A DNA stretch of 64,000 nucleotides from the NCBI GenBank assembly GCA_046294735.1, contig JBKBKB010000001.1, forward strand, positions 186,001 to 250,000, written 5' to 3'. The position numbers were made by a program, and so were the translations under genes. Below the pieces are notes generated by a model, which saw nothing but the letters and a program-made list of their open reading frames with translations, was not told the origin of the DNA and ran no database searches. Source of the stretch: 34-65-8 sp046294735. GTDB lineage: Bacteria; Pseudomonadota; Alphaproteobacteria; Sphingomonadales; Sphingomonadaceae. Within the stretch, counting starts at the first letter, position 1, and each line of letters starts with the position of its first letter. This document shows, piece by piece, positions 43,235 to 51,528 of this stretch.

Positions 43235-43713
43235 GGTCGCAGCCCCGCCACCTGCTCCACCCCGGCAGGATCGAAGGTTTCGCGATAGCCGGCATCACCG
43301 ACCTTGCCGACCAGGTCCGGGCGCAAAGGCGCCTCGGCATAGACGGTGACCAGATAATCGCCCGCGCTGGGATCAAGCCGCAGAGGACGAATCGTGTCCT
43401 GATACTCGCGGCTGTACCAGAATGCGCGCGCGTTCTCGATGCAGGGGAAACGGACAATCAGGGTCGCCTGACCGGACTCCGGTTCCCCCTCGAACGTGGC
43501 CAGCGGGCGCGGCTGGTTGATGTAGTAACCGCCGAGTCGCTCGTAGAGGCGACTGTCGGCAATCGCCTTGCCATAAGCCATCATCCGCGCCCGGTCGTGC
43601 GTCTGGCCTGCTATGACCATGTAGACCGGCTCGTCGCAGGTTGATTGCGGGGGTGGGGGCAGCGCGGCTGACGGGGGCAGCGACTGAAGCAGGAAAGCAA
43701 GAGCTGCAATCAT
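43231..43713 (-). CDS. DUF1330-like protein with N-terminal signal
   Basis: A 160-residue protein with a signal-like start (MIAALAFLLQSLPPSAAL) followed by a ferredoxin-fold DUF1330 region: EPVYMVIAGQTHDRARMMAYG, RLGGYYINQPRPLATFEG, TLIVRFPCIENARAFWYSRE. DUF1330 proteins are usually about 95-residue cytoplasmic proteins, and a second one is encoded at 55502, so the exported, longer form is notable. The role is unknown; a small binding or isomerase-like function is possible. It is fifth in the isochorismatase operon, between the ALDH and MDR genes. Confidence 0.75.
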   Translation of the reverse strand: MIAALAFLLQSLPPSAALPPPPQSTCDEPVYMVIAGQTHDRARMMAYGKAIADSRLYERLGGYYINQPRPLATFEGEPESGQATLIVRFPCIENARAFWYSREYQDTIRPLRLDPSAGDYLVTVYAEAPLRPDLVGKVGDAGYRETFDPAGVEQVAGLRP

Positions 43714-43728
43714 CGGGAATTCCTTGTC

Positions 43729-45141
43729 TCAGCCATGCTCGGCATAGGCGTCTATCGGCAGTGGCTGGCCGGTCTGGCGGATCAGGGCCTGCGGGCGCAG
43801 AAAGCGCAGCAAGCCGGAATCGCCCATCCGACTGGGGCCAAGGCCAGAGCATTTGCGCGATTCATTGGTTGCATCGCCGACTATCGTGGTCAGCGCCCCG
43901 TCCTGGAGGCTGATCGCCCCTGCGTCGAGCCGCACGCCAATTGCGGCTGCCTCCTCGGGAGTGCCAGCCAGGACCGAAGCGGACAGGCCATACGGACAGT
44001 CATTGGCCAGCGCGATGGCCTGGTCGAGGCCATCATAAAAAGTCACGGGAATGACCGGACCGAAGGTTTCCTCGCGCATTATCGCCATGTCTGGCGCAAC
44101 GTCGACCAGCACGGTCGGTCGCAAGTACTTGCCGCCGCCCAGGGTCTCGACCGTGCCGCCGGTCAGCACCCGCGCGCCGCGCATCACCGCGTCGTCGATC
44201 TGGGCCTGCACCTTGCCGGCCTGCGCCGGAAAAATAAACGGACCGAGATGCCCTCTCGCAGGGTCAGGCCAGGTCAGGCCAACGCGTTCCGCCTCCGCGA
44301 CCAGCGCGGCCAGGAACCGCTCCGCAGTTTCGCGGGGGGCATAGACCCGCTCGATCGACTGGCATCCCTGCCCGGTCGCGACCACGCTGGCGCGCAAGGC
44401 GACCCGTGCCGCCCATTCCGGATCGGCACTGGCAGCAACGATCAGTGGGTCCTTGCCGCCCAATTCAAGATTGGCCGGAATCAGGCGGCGCCCGGCAGCT
44501 TCGGCCACTTTGCGGCCAGTCGCAGTTGAACCAGTGAAGCAGACATAGTCGACCGCCTCGATCAATGCCTGCCCGGCCTCCGGTCCGCCCATGACATAGG
44601 CCAGCGGCAGTTCAGGCACGGCGGCTAGCACCGCCCGCATCGGCGCCACGAACCGCGGAGTCACCTCGCTCGGCTTCACCAGCGCCGCACAGCCCGCCAT
44701 CAGCGCCGGTGCCGCATCGATATGGCTCAGGAGCAAGGGAAAGTTCCACGGAGCAATCGCCCCGAACAGCGGATAGGCCGACCAGCGCGTGGCGATTTCG
44801 ATCCCGGGGGTGGCCGAAGGACGCGGATCACTGGCCAGTCCGGCAAACAGGCCTGGTCCGCGGGCGGCCCAGCTGCGGACATTGCGCACGCACCCTTCCA
44901 CCTCGATGCCTGAAACAGTGGTGCGCCCGGTGTCTGCGCTCAATGCTGCCACGATCTCAGGGGCATGGCGCTCGATCGCATCGGCAAACGCCAGCAGGAC
45001 CTTGCCCCGCCCTTCCGGCCCAAGCGCTTCCCACTCCGCCTGCTTCGACCTGAGTTCATCGGCAAGACTGCGAATATCTTCGTCACTGTCGATGATGAAC
45101 TCGACATCGAGTTCTCCGGTGCGCGGGTTGAGCGCCTTCAC
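43729..45141 (-). CDS. NAD(P)-dependent aldehyde dehydrogenase family protein
   Basis: A 470-residue ALDH with FGAIAPWNFPLLLSHIDAAP, VCFTGSTATGRKVAEAAG, the general base Glu in ANLELGGKDP and the catalytic Cys in ATGQGCQSIERV. EETFGPVIPVTFYDGLDQ is typical too. It should oxidise an aldehyde or semialdehyde to an acid. I chose the GTG at 45141, which gives a GTGA overlap with the preceding stop and has a GAAGG site about 7 nt upstream; a GTG at 45156 is possible. Confidence 0.93.
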   Translation of the reverse strand: MKALNPRTGELDVEFIIDSDEDIRSLADELRSKQAEWEALGPEGRGKVLLAFADAIERHAPEIVAALSADTGRTTVSGIEVEGCVRNVRSWAARGPGLFAGLASDPRPSATPGIEIATRWSAYPLFGAIAPWNFPLLLSHIDAAPALMAGCAALVKPSEVTPRFVAPMRAVLAAVPELPLAYVMGGPEAGQALIEAVDYVCFTGSTATGRKVAEAAGRRLIPANLELGGKDPLIVAASADPEWAARVALRASVVATGQGCQSIERVYAPRETAERFLAALVAEAERVGLTWPDPARGHLGPFIFPAQAGKVQAQIDDAVMRGARVLTGGTVETLGGGKYLRPTVLVDVAPDMAIMREETFGPVIPVTFYDGLDQAIALANDCPYGLSASVLAGTPEEAAAIGVRLDAGAISLQDGALTTIVGDATNESRKCSGLGPSRMGDSGLLRFLRPQALIRQTGQPLPIDAYAEHG

Positions 45142-46055
45142 TGCTGTGCCTTCCACGCATCGACGATCTGGCTGCCGCTGGCGAACCAGGCTTCGCTGCG
45201 GCCGGTCAGTTCGGCGAGCAAATCCTCCACTGCTTCAATCCGATAGGGCAGACCCATGACATACGGCGTGAGGTGGATCGGCAATATCCGGGCCGATTGC
45301 TGTGCTTCCGCCTCACGCGCCAGCCAGTCGAAGGCATCGCGCATGCTTTCAGCCCAGCTATCGGCACTCTTCTGCTGCACCGTCACAATCTGCCGGTCAG
45401 ACAGTTCGTGGTTCAGCGGCAGGTTGATCAGACCATTGTTGAAGCGATAGGGCAGTTCATCATTAACCCAGTCACAACAATATTTTAGGCCGCATTCCTG
45501 GACAATATCGAGGGTCCGGAAACTCTGCGAGAGGGCGATGGAGAGCCAGCCACGCGGCTTTATCCCGGTCGCGGCCTCCAGTCGCACCAGGGCACTGCCG
45601 ATCAAGGCGCGCTCCTCCGCTTCAGGCAGGGACGAATCAATCGTGCCATTCATGTCGGTGGAGTGGGCAATGATCTCGTGCCCGCCCGCCTGCACCGCCG
45701 CAATCAGCTCGGGGTAACGCTCGGCAATCGCGGCGTTGGTCGCGAAGGAAGCAGATATACCATGCTTTTCAAATGCATCGAGAAACCGGAACGCCCCCAC
45801 CCGGTTGCCGTAATCGCGGGCCGTATAATGCCGGTAATCAGGATAGGCGGTCTGCATGTGCCCCGGCGCCGTGAACGCACCACCCGGCTGAATCGGGAAC
45901 CATTCCAGGCTGACGCAGACAAACACGGCCACACCCTTGCCCTTCGGCCAGCGCACCGGCGGCCGCTGATGGATGTTTGACCAGGTATAGAAATCATGGT
46001 CATACCCGCCCCGGCGGTGGGGATATTGCGTGTAGCTTTCTGGCAGGACGTTCAC
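45138..46055 (-). CDS. Polysaccharide-deacetylase-fold N-C hydrolase (copy 2)
   Basis: A 305-residue relative of PuuE/imidases with VRWPKGKGVAVFVCVSLEWF, an N-terminal YPHRRGGYDHDFYTWSNIHQ segment, AGGHEIIAHSTDMNGTIDSS (the HxxxH-like motif) and IKPRGWLSIALSQSFRTLDI. There is no TFDD-type metal Asp. It lies directly after copy 3 (46052), with GTGA coupling at 46055; an ATG at 46070 is the alternative start. Two adjacent relatives suggest a hetero-oligomer or two steps on similar rings. Confidence 0.8.
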   Translation of the reverse strand: MNVLPESYTQYPHRRGGYDHDFYTWSNIHQRPPVRWPKGKGVAVFVCVSLEWFPIQPGGAFTAPGHMQTAYPDYRHYTARDYGNRVGAFRFLDAFEKHGISASFATNAAIAERYPELIAAVQAGGHEIIAHSTDMNGTIDSSLPEAEERALIGSALVRLEAATGIKPRGWLSIALSQSFRTLDIVQECGLKYCCDWVNDELPYRFNNGLINLPLNHELSDRQIVTVQQKSADSWAESMRDAFDWLAREAEAQQSARILPIHLTPYVMGLPYRIEAVEDLLAELTGRSEAWFASGSQIVDAWKAQQ

Positions 46056-46930
46056 TGCTGCGCTCTCCATGCATCGACGATCTCGCCCGCGCGCGCGGTC
46101 CACGCGCGGCCGTCAGCGGCGATGTGGCGCAGGGCTTCCTCAAACGGCCCGATCCGGTGCGGCTGGCCGATCAGATAGGCGTGCAAGGGAATGCACATCA
46201 CTGTGCCGGACTTCTCCCCCTCTTTCGCCAGCCGCTCGAACTGGCGGATCAGGGTTTCGGCATATTCGCGGCCGCTCATGTTGTAGACGAAGAAACCATA
46301 ATGATCGTTGACCTCAAGGCTGTAGGGGATCGAGGCAAGACGGCCTTTCGCCACTTTTACCTCCTGCACCTGGTCATCGTGGTAAAGATCGCAGGTGTAG
46401 TCGAGACCATACTCCGCGATCAGATCGAGCGTGCGCGGGGTATGTGTCAGCGCCGGGGCGAGCCAGCCGCGGATAGTCTGCCCCGTCGCTTCGCGCACCG
46501 TGCGGATCGAATCCTCGATGATCGCGCGTTCCTGTTCTTCGGACATGTCATAGGCATAGCGGGTGTTGTAGATACCATGGCTGAAAAACTCCCAGCCGCG
46601 TGCCGCGGCATCGGCAACAACTTCGGGGTGGTGCTGGCACAGTGCGACGGACAGACTGACCGAGCCGGGGAAGCCGTGCCTGCTCATGACATCGGCCATG
46701 CGCCAGTGGCTGACCCGGTTGGAATGGTCACGGTGGGAATATCCAACCACGTCCGGATGCGGCCTCGCCCACGCCTTTCGCCTCGGGTGAAGAGGCGGAT
46801 CAATCTCATAGTATTCAAGGTTCGGCGCGACCCACACGGCGACGCTCTTGCCGCCTGGCCAGACCACCTTTCGACGCACGTTGTAGGGATGGTAGTCATA
46901 CAGTTCAGGATCGACGGCGCCCTCGTGCAT
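46052..46930 (-). CDS. Polysaccharide-deacetylase-fold N-C hydrolase (copy 3)
   Basis: A 292-residue enzyme of the same fold: YHPYNVRRKVVWPGGKSVAV, AARGWEFFSHGIYNTRYAYD, IRGWLAPALTHTPRTLDLIA. The length (about 293) and the GWEFFSHG motif fit cyclic-imidase/allantoinase-type members. The ATG at 46930 has GGAGG 7 nt upstream and overlaps the isochorismatase stop by one base; a GTG at 46933 is an alternative. It follows the amidohydrolase gene in the operon, consistent with ring opening followed by deamidation. Confidence 0.8.
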   Translation of the reverse strand: MHEGAVDPELYDYHPYNVRRKVVWPGGKSVAVWVAPNLEYYEIDPPLHPRRKAWARPHPDVVGYSHRDHSNRVSHWRMADVMSRHGFPGSVSLSVALCQHHPEVVADAAARGWEFFSHGIYNTRYAYDMSEEQERAIIEDSIRTVREATGQTIRGWLAPALTHTPRTLDLIAEYGLDYTCDLYHDDQVQEVKVAKGRLASIPYSLEVNDHYGFFVYNMSGREYAETLIRQFERLAKEGEKSGTVMCIPLHAYLIGQPHRIGPFEEALRHIAADGRAWTARAGEIVDAWRAQQ

Positions 46931-47613
46931 CACCGTGCCTCCAGCCAGTCGATGACCGCCTGGACCGGTTCAACATCAGCATACTTCAGTTGGAGATCCG
47001 TCAGGTTGGCGAAGTGATAGGACTCGTGCTTGTCCGCGCAACACTCGATCGGCACGATCGTGCGATAGCCGTGGCTCAACGCATCGACCGCAGTCGCGCG
47101 GACGCAGCCGCTGGTCGATCCGCCGGTAACGACAACGGTGTCGACCTTGTGGAACGTGAGATAGCTCGCCAGCGGCGTTTCGAAGAAGACGCTAGGCATG
47201 CGCTTGGTGAACTGCAGGTCATTCGGGTGGATGTCACAGCGCGGATCGAACGCATGACGCTCGCTGTCGTACTTGATGTTCTGGAGGCTGTCCTCGGTGT
47301 CGGTCCGAGTGCCCCAGACCCCGGCATCACCTGCGTCAGCCTTGTAGGCGACCCTGCTCCAGATAACCGGCATTCCCCGCTCGCGCGCCAGGCGGCTGAT
47401 CGTGTTGATATATTCGATCTGGCGCGGATCGGTTTCATAGGCAGTCCTGAACAAATCGGTGCGGGTATAGGCCTGCTGCACGTCAACATTAACGATGGCC
47501 AGCTTTTCCCCGAACCCGAACTTGCGCCGTGCCGGATTTGCCATCACCTCCTCGAACAACTGGCGCGCGGTCTTGCCGTCCGCGATCATCCTGGTGCCAA
47601 GCAGATCAGTCAT
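46930..47613 (-). CDS. Isochorismatase-family amidohydrolase (N-carbamoylsarcosine amidase/NicF-like)
   Basis: A 227-residue cysteine hydrolase: first-strand Asp in LAIVNVDVQQAYTRTDLF, Lys in QFTKRMPSVFFET and the nucleophile Cys in TGGSTSGCVRATAVDALSHG. The Asp-Lys-Cys triad plus the cis-peptide SGC sequence matches N-carbamoylsarcosine amidase, maleamate amidase (NicF) and nicotinamidase. The long N-terminal extension (about 35 residues) is also seen in the carbamoylsarcosine branch. It would release ammonia from a half-amide or carbamoyl group. It is first in its operon and shares operator copy 7 with the divergent hydrolase operon. Confidence 0.9.
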   Translation of the reverse strand: MTDLLGTRMIADGKTARQLFEEVMANPARRKFGFGEKLAIVNVDVQQAYTRTDLFRTAYETDPRQIEYINTISRLARERGMPVIWSRVAYKADAGDAGVWGTRTDTEDSLQNIKYDSERHAFDPRCDIHPNDLQFTKRMPSVFFETPLASYLTFHKVDTVVVTGGSTSGCVRATAVDALSHGYRTIVPIECCADKHESYHFANLTDLQLKYADVEPVQAVIDWLEAR

Positions 47614-47636
47614 CTCGTTCCTCTTCGATTTGCACT

Positions 47637-47642
47637 TTGACA
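47637..47642 (+). promoter_or_regulatory. Candidate -35 element TTGACA
   Basis: A perfect TTGACA with TAGAGG (47661-47666) 18 bp downstream as a weak -10. Transcription would start near 47673, so operator copy 7 would fall just downstream of the start site. Confidence 0.35.
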
Positions 47643-47681
47643 GCGAACAATAAACACGCGTAGAGGCTTGTCGAGTGAAAT

Positions 47682-47693
47682 TTGTCCGGACAA
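47682..47693. promoter_or_regulatory. Regulon operator TTGTCCGGACAA (copy 7)
   Basis: A perfect copy between the divergent isochorismatase (start 47613) and alpha/beta-hydrolase (start 47704) operons, only 11 bp from the latter's ATG. It could control 14 genes in both directions. Confidence 0.85.
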
Positions 47694-47703
47694 CTTATCG
47701 CGC

Positions 47704-49044
47704 ATGATCACGCGGCACATCCTGACGATTCCCGGAAGCGGGCGACGGGTCCACTATCGCAAGTGCGGCAGCGGACCGGCGCTGCTGTTGGTTCATCAAA
47801 GCCCGCGTTCCAGCGCCGAGTACGAGCCGCTGATGAAACGTTGGGGACAGCACTTCACCTGCATCGCCCCCGATACACCTGGCTTCGGCCAATCGGACCC
47901 GCTACCGGGTCGGCCGGAAATCGGCGACTTCGCCGCTGCGCTCGGTGAAACGGTGCGCGCACTTGGGCTGAGGCGCTGCGCAGCTTACGGTTTCCATTCC
48001 GGCGGGATCATTCTTGTGACCGCACTTAAGCGCCGCGCGCTTGACCTCTCTTGCCTCGCGGTAGGTGGGTACGCGGTGTGGTCCGAAGCGGAGATGCGGC
48101 TGTTCGGCGAACGCTACCTGCCCGAGTTCCACCCTTCCACCTATGGCGAGCACCTCGTTTGGCTATGGAACAGGATGCTGGAACAAAGCTGGTTTTTTCC
48201 ATGGTTTGATACCCGGGATGCAGCGCGCCTCTCTGTCGCCCACGCCGACCTTGCCCGCGTGCAGCACGCCGTGATGGAGATGCTCGACGCAGGCAATGCC
48301 TACCAGGTCGGATACGGTGCAGTTCTGCTCGCCCCGCGAGACATTCCACCGCCGGATGCGGAAACGCCGCCGGTGCTGATTTCGGCGTATGAAGGCGACC
48401 CGTTGCTGGCCCATATTGACCGCCTTGGCCCGATGCCAACAGGCTGGGAAGCGCGCAAGTTTGCTACACCGGCGCAGCACCAGGAGGCAAGTCTGGCTTT
48501 CCTGCGGCGGCACGCCGAGGCGTCGCCCTGCCCTGTGCTCTCCGAAGACACCCGCGAAGGCTGGCTGCCGGTCCATGGCGGGCTGATCCACTGGCGCGGG
48601 ATGCGCGGGGGCGCCCGGATGATGCTCCATTCGCCCGGCTCCGAAGCACCCGACCGGCTCGATCCCGGGGCGCTGGTGATCGATGTACCGGGTCATGGCT
48701 TGTCCTCGCCGTTCGAGGACATGGCGCTGGTGGTGGAAGACGCCGCCCACGCCCTGGGTGCAGAGCAACTGCTGTGGCCACGCGCGCCGGAGGGCAGCCC
48801 GACGTTTCTCTATCCTGACCTTTCGCCCGAACGCAGCGGTGCTCATCTGCTGCGCGCATGGAGTGCCGCGCGCGCCGAGGCGCTTTTCCGTCCGTGGTAT
48901 AAGGCGGAGAATGCCAATGCGATCCCGATCGATCCGGTCGCACTCGAACCGGCCGCCGTTGCGCTGCGGGCCCGCGCGCGGTTGCGCGCCGGCGATAATG
49001 CCCGCCGTTGGCATGACGTTCTCGCTGCACGCCAAGGAGACTGA
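47704..49044 (+). CDS. Alpha/beta-fold hydrolase
   Basis: A 446-residue protein beginning MITRHILTIPGSGRRVHYRK, with GPALLLVHQSPRSSAEYEPL, the nucleophile elbow AYGFHSGGIILV (G-x-H-S-G) and a second hydrolase-like half ending MALVVEDAAHALGAEQLLW. It is longer than single-domain hydrolases, suggesting a duplicated or extended fold. Candidate reactions are ester, thioester, amide or C-C hydrolysis; deformylation of a half-amide (NicD-like) is one analogy. It is first in an eight-gene operon. No strong ribosome site is seen in the 11 bp between operator copy 7 and the ATG. Confidence 0.85.
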   Translation: MITRHILTIPGSGRRVHYRKCGSGPALLLVHQSPRSSAEYEPLMKRWGQHFTCIAPDTPGFGQSDPLPGRPEIGDFAAALGETVRALGLRRCAAYGFHSGGIILVTALKRRALDLSCLAVGGYAVWSEAEMRLFGERYLPEFHPSTYGEHLVWLWNRMLEQSWFFPWFDTRDAARLSVAHADLARVQHAVMEMLDAGNAYQVGYGAVLLAPRDIPPPDAETPPVLISAYEGDPLLAHIDRLGPMPTGWEARKFATPAQHQEASLAFLRRHAEASPCPVLSEDTREGWLPVHGGLIHWRGMRGGARMMLHSPGSEAPDRLDPGALVIDVPGHGLSSPFEDMALVVEDAAHALGAEQLLWPRAPEGSPTFLYPDLSPERSGAHLLRAWSAARAEALFRPWYKAENANAIPIDPVALEPAAVALRARARLRAGDNARRWHDVLAARQGD

Positions 49045-49049
49045 CCAAA

Positions 49050-49550
49050 ATGATCGACCTTGCCAAGGAAATGCCGCTGCTCGCCCGCCACGAAGGTGTG
49101 TGGGACGGAACCTATTCCTATTTCAACGCTGCCAACCAGAAGGTCGACGAGCACGCCAGCCGCCTGCTGTGCCGCCTGACCGGTGATCCCGCGGTGCCCT
49201 ATCACCAGACCAACCACTACACCTGGCCTGACGGCCGCACCGAAGTGCGCGACTTTCCCGCCACTTATCGCGACGGGCGCATCTGGTGGGACAACGAACT
49301 GATCCAGGGCTGGGCTGCCGAAGTGCCGCTCGACGAATACAATCGCACCATGATGCTCTATTGGCAGCGGACCGGCGATCCGACACTCTACCTCTATGAA
49401 CAGATCCAGATCTCAGACTGTGGCCAGCATCGCTGCCGCACCTGGCATTGGATCAGGGACGGAATGTTGGAAACACGCACCGCTATCCAGGAGCGGTTTG
49501 TCACCCGCGACTGGCGCAGCATCGACGAGGAGATAAAGGCGCAAGCCTGA
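49050..49550 (+). CDS. Small protein resembling DUF3598 lipocalin-like proteins
   Basis: A 166-residue protein starting MIDLAKEMPLLARHEGVWDG, with DEHASRLLCRLTGD, YHQTNHYTWPDGRTEVRDFP, RIWWDNELIQGWAAEV and a C-terminal RTWHWIRDGMLETRTAIQER. The pattern of alternating strands and conserved Trp fits a lipocalin-like or SnoaL-like barrel. The DUF3598 link is from memory and uncertain. It lies 5 bp after the hydrolase, so it is part of the operon. It may bind a hydrophobic pathway intermediate. Confidence 0.6.
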   Translation: MIDLAKEMPLLARHEGVWDGTYSYFNAANQKVDEHASRLLCRLTGDPAVPYHQTNHYTWPDGRTEVRDFPATYRDGRIWWDNELIQGWAAEVPLDEYNRTMMLYWQRTGDPTLYLYEQIQISDCGQHRCRTWHWIRDGMLETRTAIQERFVTRDWRSIDEEIKAQA

Positions 49551-49558
49551 CCTGTGCC

Positions 49559-50926
49559 ATGGCGCAAACCCTATTCGACAAGATTTGGCAGTCACATCTC
49601 GTGGTTGACGCCGGCACCGGATCCAGCCTGATCGCGATTGACCGGGTGTTCCTTCACGAGCGGACCGGCGCAGCGGCTTTGAAGCGGATGGCAGAGATGG
49701 GCCGCACGGTGCTCGACCCGTCTCGCGTATTCGCAGTGATGGATCACATCGTCGACACCCGCCCCGGGCGCGGGGACGGAACACTGATGCCCGGCGGGGA
49801 GCACTTCATCGCCAGAACGCGGACAGCTTGCCGGGCGGCGGGGATCACCCTGTTCGACGTGAACGACCGCGACCAGGGGATTATCCACGTCATCAGCCCG
49901 GAACTGGGCATCGTGCTGCCCGGCTGCACGCTGGTCGCGCCTGACAGCCATACCTGCACGCAAGGGGCATTCGGGGCCTTCGCGTGGGGCATCGGGTCTT
50001 CGGAGGCGGAGCACGCCATGGCCACGGGAACCCTGCGGCTGGAAAAGCCGCAGCAGATGCAGGTGCGGGTCCACGGTACCCTTTCCCCCGGCGTTACCGC
50101 CAAGGACATAGCGCTGCATCTGATCGCCACGCATGGTGCAGGCGGCGGCAAGGGCCAAGTGATCGAATTCACAGGGGAAGCGGTCACCGCGCTGGACATG
50201 GAAGCGCGCATGACGCTGTGCAACATGGCGACTGAGTTCAGCGCCGTCGGCGCGCTGATCGCCCCTGATGCAAAGACCTTCGCCTACCTTGCTGGCCGAC
50301 GCTATGCACCGGAAGACTTCAATGCCCCCTATTGGCGCACACTCACCAGTGATCTCTCTGTCCGGTTCGACGTCGATATCATCATCGACGCCGGATCGAT
50401 TGCGCCGATGGTCAGCTGGGGCACCAGCCCGGAGCACGCGATTCCGGTCGATGGCGCAGTGCCGCAGGGGCCGGACCGGGCACATGAATACATCGGTCTC
50501 CCGTCTGGCCAGCGACTGGAAGGGACCCCGATCAACGCCGCCTTCATTGGCAGCTGCACCAATAGCCGCCTGTCCGACCTGCGCAGGGCGGCTGCCATCG
50601 TGAAGGGCCGCCGCATCGCCTCCGGCATCCGCAAGGCGCTGGTCGTACCCGGATCGATGGCAGTCAAGCGCGCAGCTGAGGCTGAGGGACTTGACAAAGT
50701 GTTTACCGAAGCCGGGTTCGAATGGCGGATGAGTGGCTGCTCATTATGCTTCTACGCCGGGGGCGAGGGCTTTGCAGAAGGTTCGCGGGTGATCTCCAGC
50801 ACCAATCGCAATTTCGAAGGGCGGCAGGGGCCTGGCATCCGCACCCATATCGCCTCACCTGAAACGGTCGCCGCCAGCGCGCTGGCGGGATCGATTGCCG
50901 ACCCGCGCAAGGTCGCACGGCCATGA
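49559..50926 (+). CDS. Aconitase-family hydro-lyase, large subunit (LeuC-like)
   Basis: A 455-residue enzyme with the [4Fe-4S] ligands GSCTNSRLSDLRRAAAIV and SGCSLCFYAGGEGF (Cys in SCTNSR, and CSLC), plus LVAPDSHTCTQGAFGAFAWG. The family isomerises or hydrates 2-isopropylmalate, 3-isopropylmalate, citrate or dimethylmaleate. Here it is paired with LeuD-like and HMG-CoA-lyase-like genes and lacks leuA/leuB, so it is probably catabolic rather than for leucine synthesis. The start at 49559 has no strong ribosome site. No other leu genes are seen. Confidence 0.9.
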   Translation: MAQTLFDKIWQSHLVVDAGTGSSLIAIDRVFLHERTGAAALKRMAEMGRTVLDPSRVFAVMDHIVDTRPGRGDGTLMPGGEHFIARTRTACRAAGITLFDVNDRDQGIIHVISPELGIVLPGCTLVAPDSHTCTQGAFGAFAWGIGSSEAEHAMATGTLRLEKPQQMQVRVHGTLSPGVTAKDIALHLIATHGAGGGKGQVIEFTGEAVTALDMEARMTLCNMATEFSAVGALIAPDAKTFAYLAGRRYAPEDFNAPYWRTLTSDLSVRFDVDIIIDAGSIAPMVSWGTSPEHAIPVDGAVPQGPDRAHEYIGLPSGQRLEGTPINAAFIGSCTNSRLSDLRRAAAIVKGRRIASGIRKALVVPGSMAVKRAAEAEGLDKVFTEAGFEWRMSGCSLCFYAGGEGFAEGSRVISSTNRNFEGRQGPGIRTHIASPETVAASALAGSIADPRKVARP

Positions 50927-51528
50927 AACCGGTCAGCACCATCACCAGCCCCGCCGTGCCGCTGCTGCGCGACAATATCGACACCGACACGATCATTCCC
51001 AGCCGGGAAATGCGCAGTACCGGGCGCACCGGCCTCGCCGACGGCCTGTTCGCGCCATGGCGCTACACCGATGCCGCCGCACGGGTGCGTGACCCGGCCT
51101 TCGTGCTCAACCAGCGCGACGCGATCGGCACGCGGCTGCTGCTGGCGGGCAGGAACTTCGGCTGCGGCTCAAGCCGGGAACACGCCGTCTGGGCCCTGGC
51201 CGAATTCGGAATCGAGGCGATTATCGCCCCCGACTTCGCGCCGATCTTCAAGGCCAACTGTTTGCGCAACGGGCTGCTGCCGGTGGAGCTGCCAGATGAG
51301 GTGGTCCGCTCGCTGGCGTGGGAAATGGTTGTGGTTGACCTTGCGGCGCAAACCGTCTCCGCCAGAGAGCGGCGCTGGCCCTTCGAGATCGATCCCGAGG
51401 CGAAGCAAATGCTGCTTGAAGGGCTCGATACCATCGAACTGACGCTCAAGGCCAGTTCAGCAATCCATTCCTGGCTGGTTCGCGACCGCGAAGCGCGGCC
51501 ATGGATCTATCCGGGAGGCTCAAATTGA
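50923..51528 (+). CDS. Aconitase-family hydro-lyase, small subunit (LeuD-like)
   Basis: A 201-residue swivelling-domain protein: VPLLRDNIDTDTIIPSREMR with the conserved NIDTDxIIP, and LLLAGRNFGCGSSREHAVWA with FGCGSSREHA. APIFKANCLRNGLLPVEL is typical too. It completes the LeuC-like enzyme. ATGA overlap with the large subunit. The pair would dehydrate/hydrate a branched or substituted malate-type diacid; dimethylmaleate hydratase (DmdAB) and citraconate/isopropylmalate isomerases are the best known models. Confidence 0.92.
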   Translation: MKPVSTITSPAVPLLRDNIDTDTIIPSREMRSTGRTGLADGLFAPWRYTDAAARVRDPAFVLNQRDAIGTRLLLAGRNFGCGSSREHAVWALAEFGIEAIIAPDFAPIFKANCLRNGLLPVELPDEVVRSLAWEMVVVDLAAQTVSARERRWPFEIDPEAKQMLLEGLDTIELTLKASSAIHSWLVRDREARPWIYPGGSN

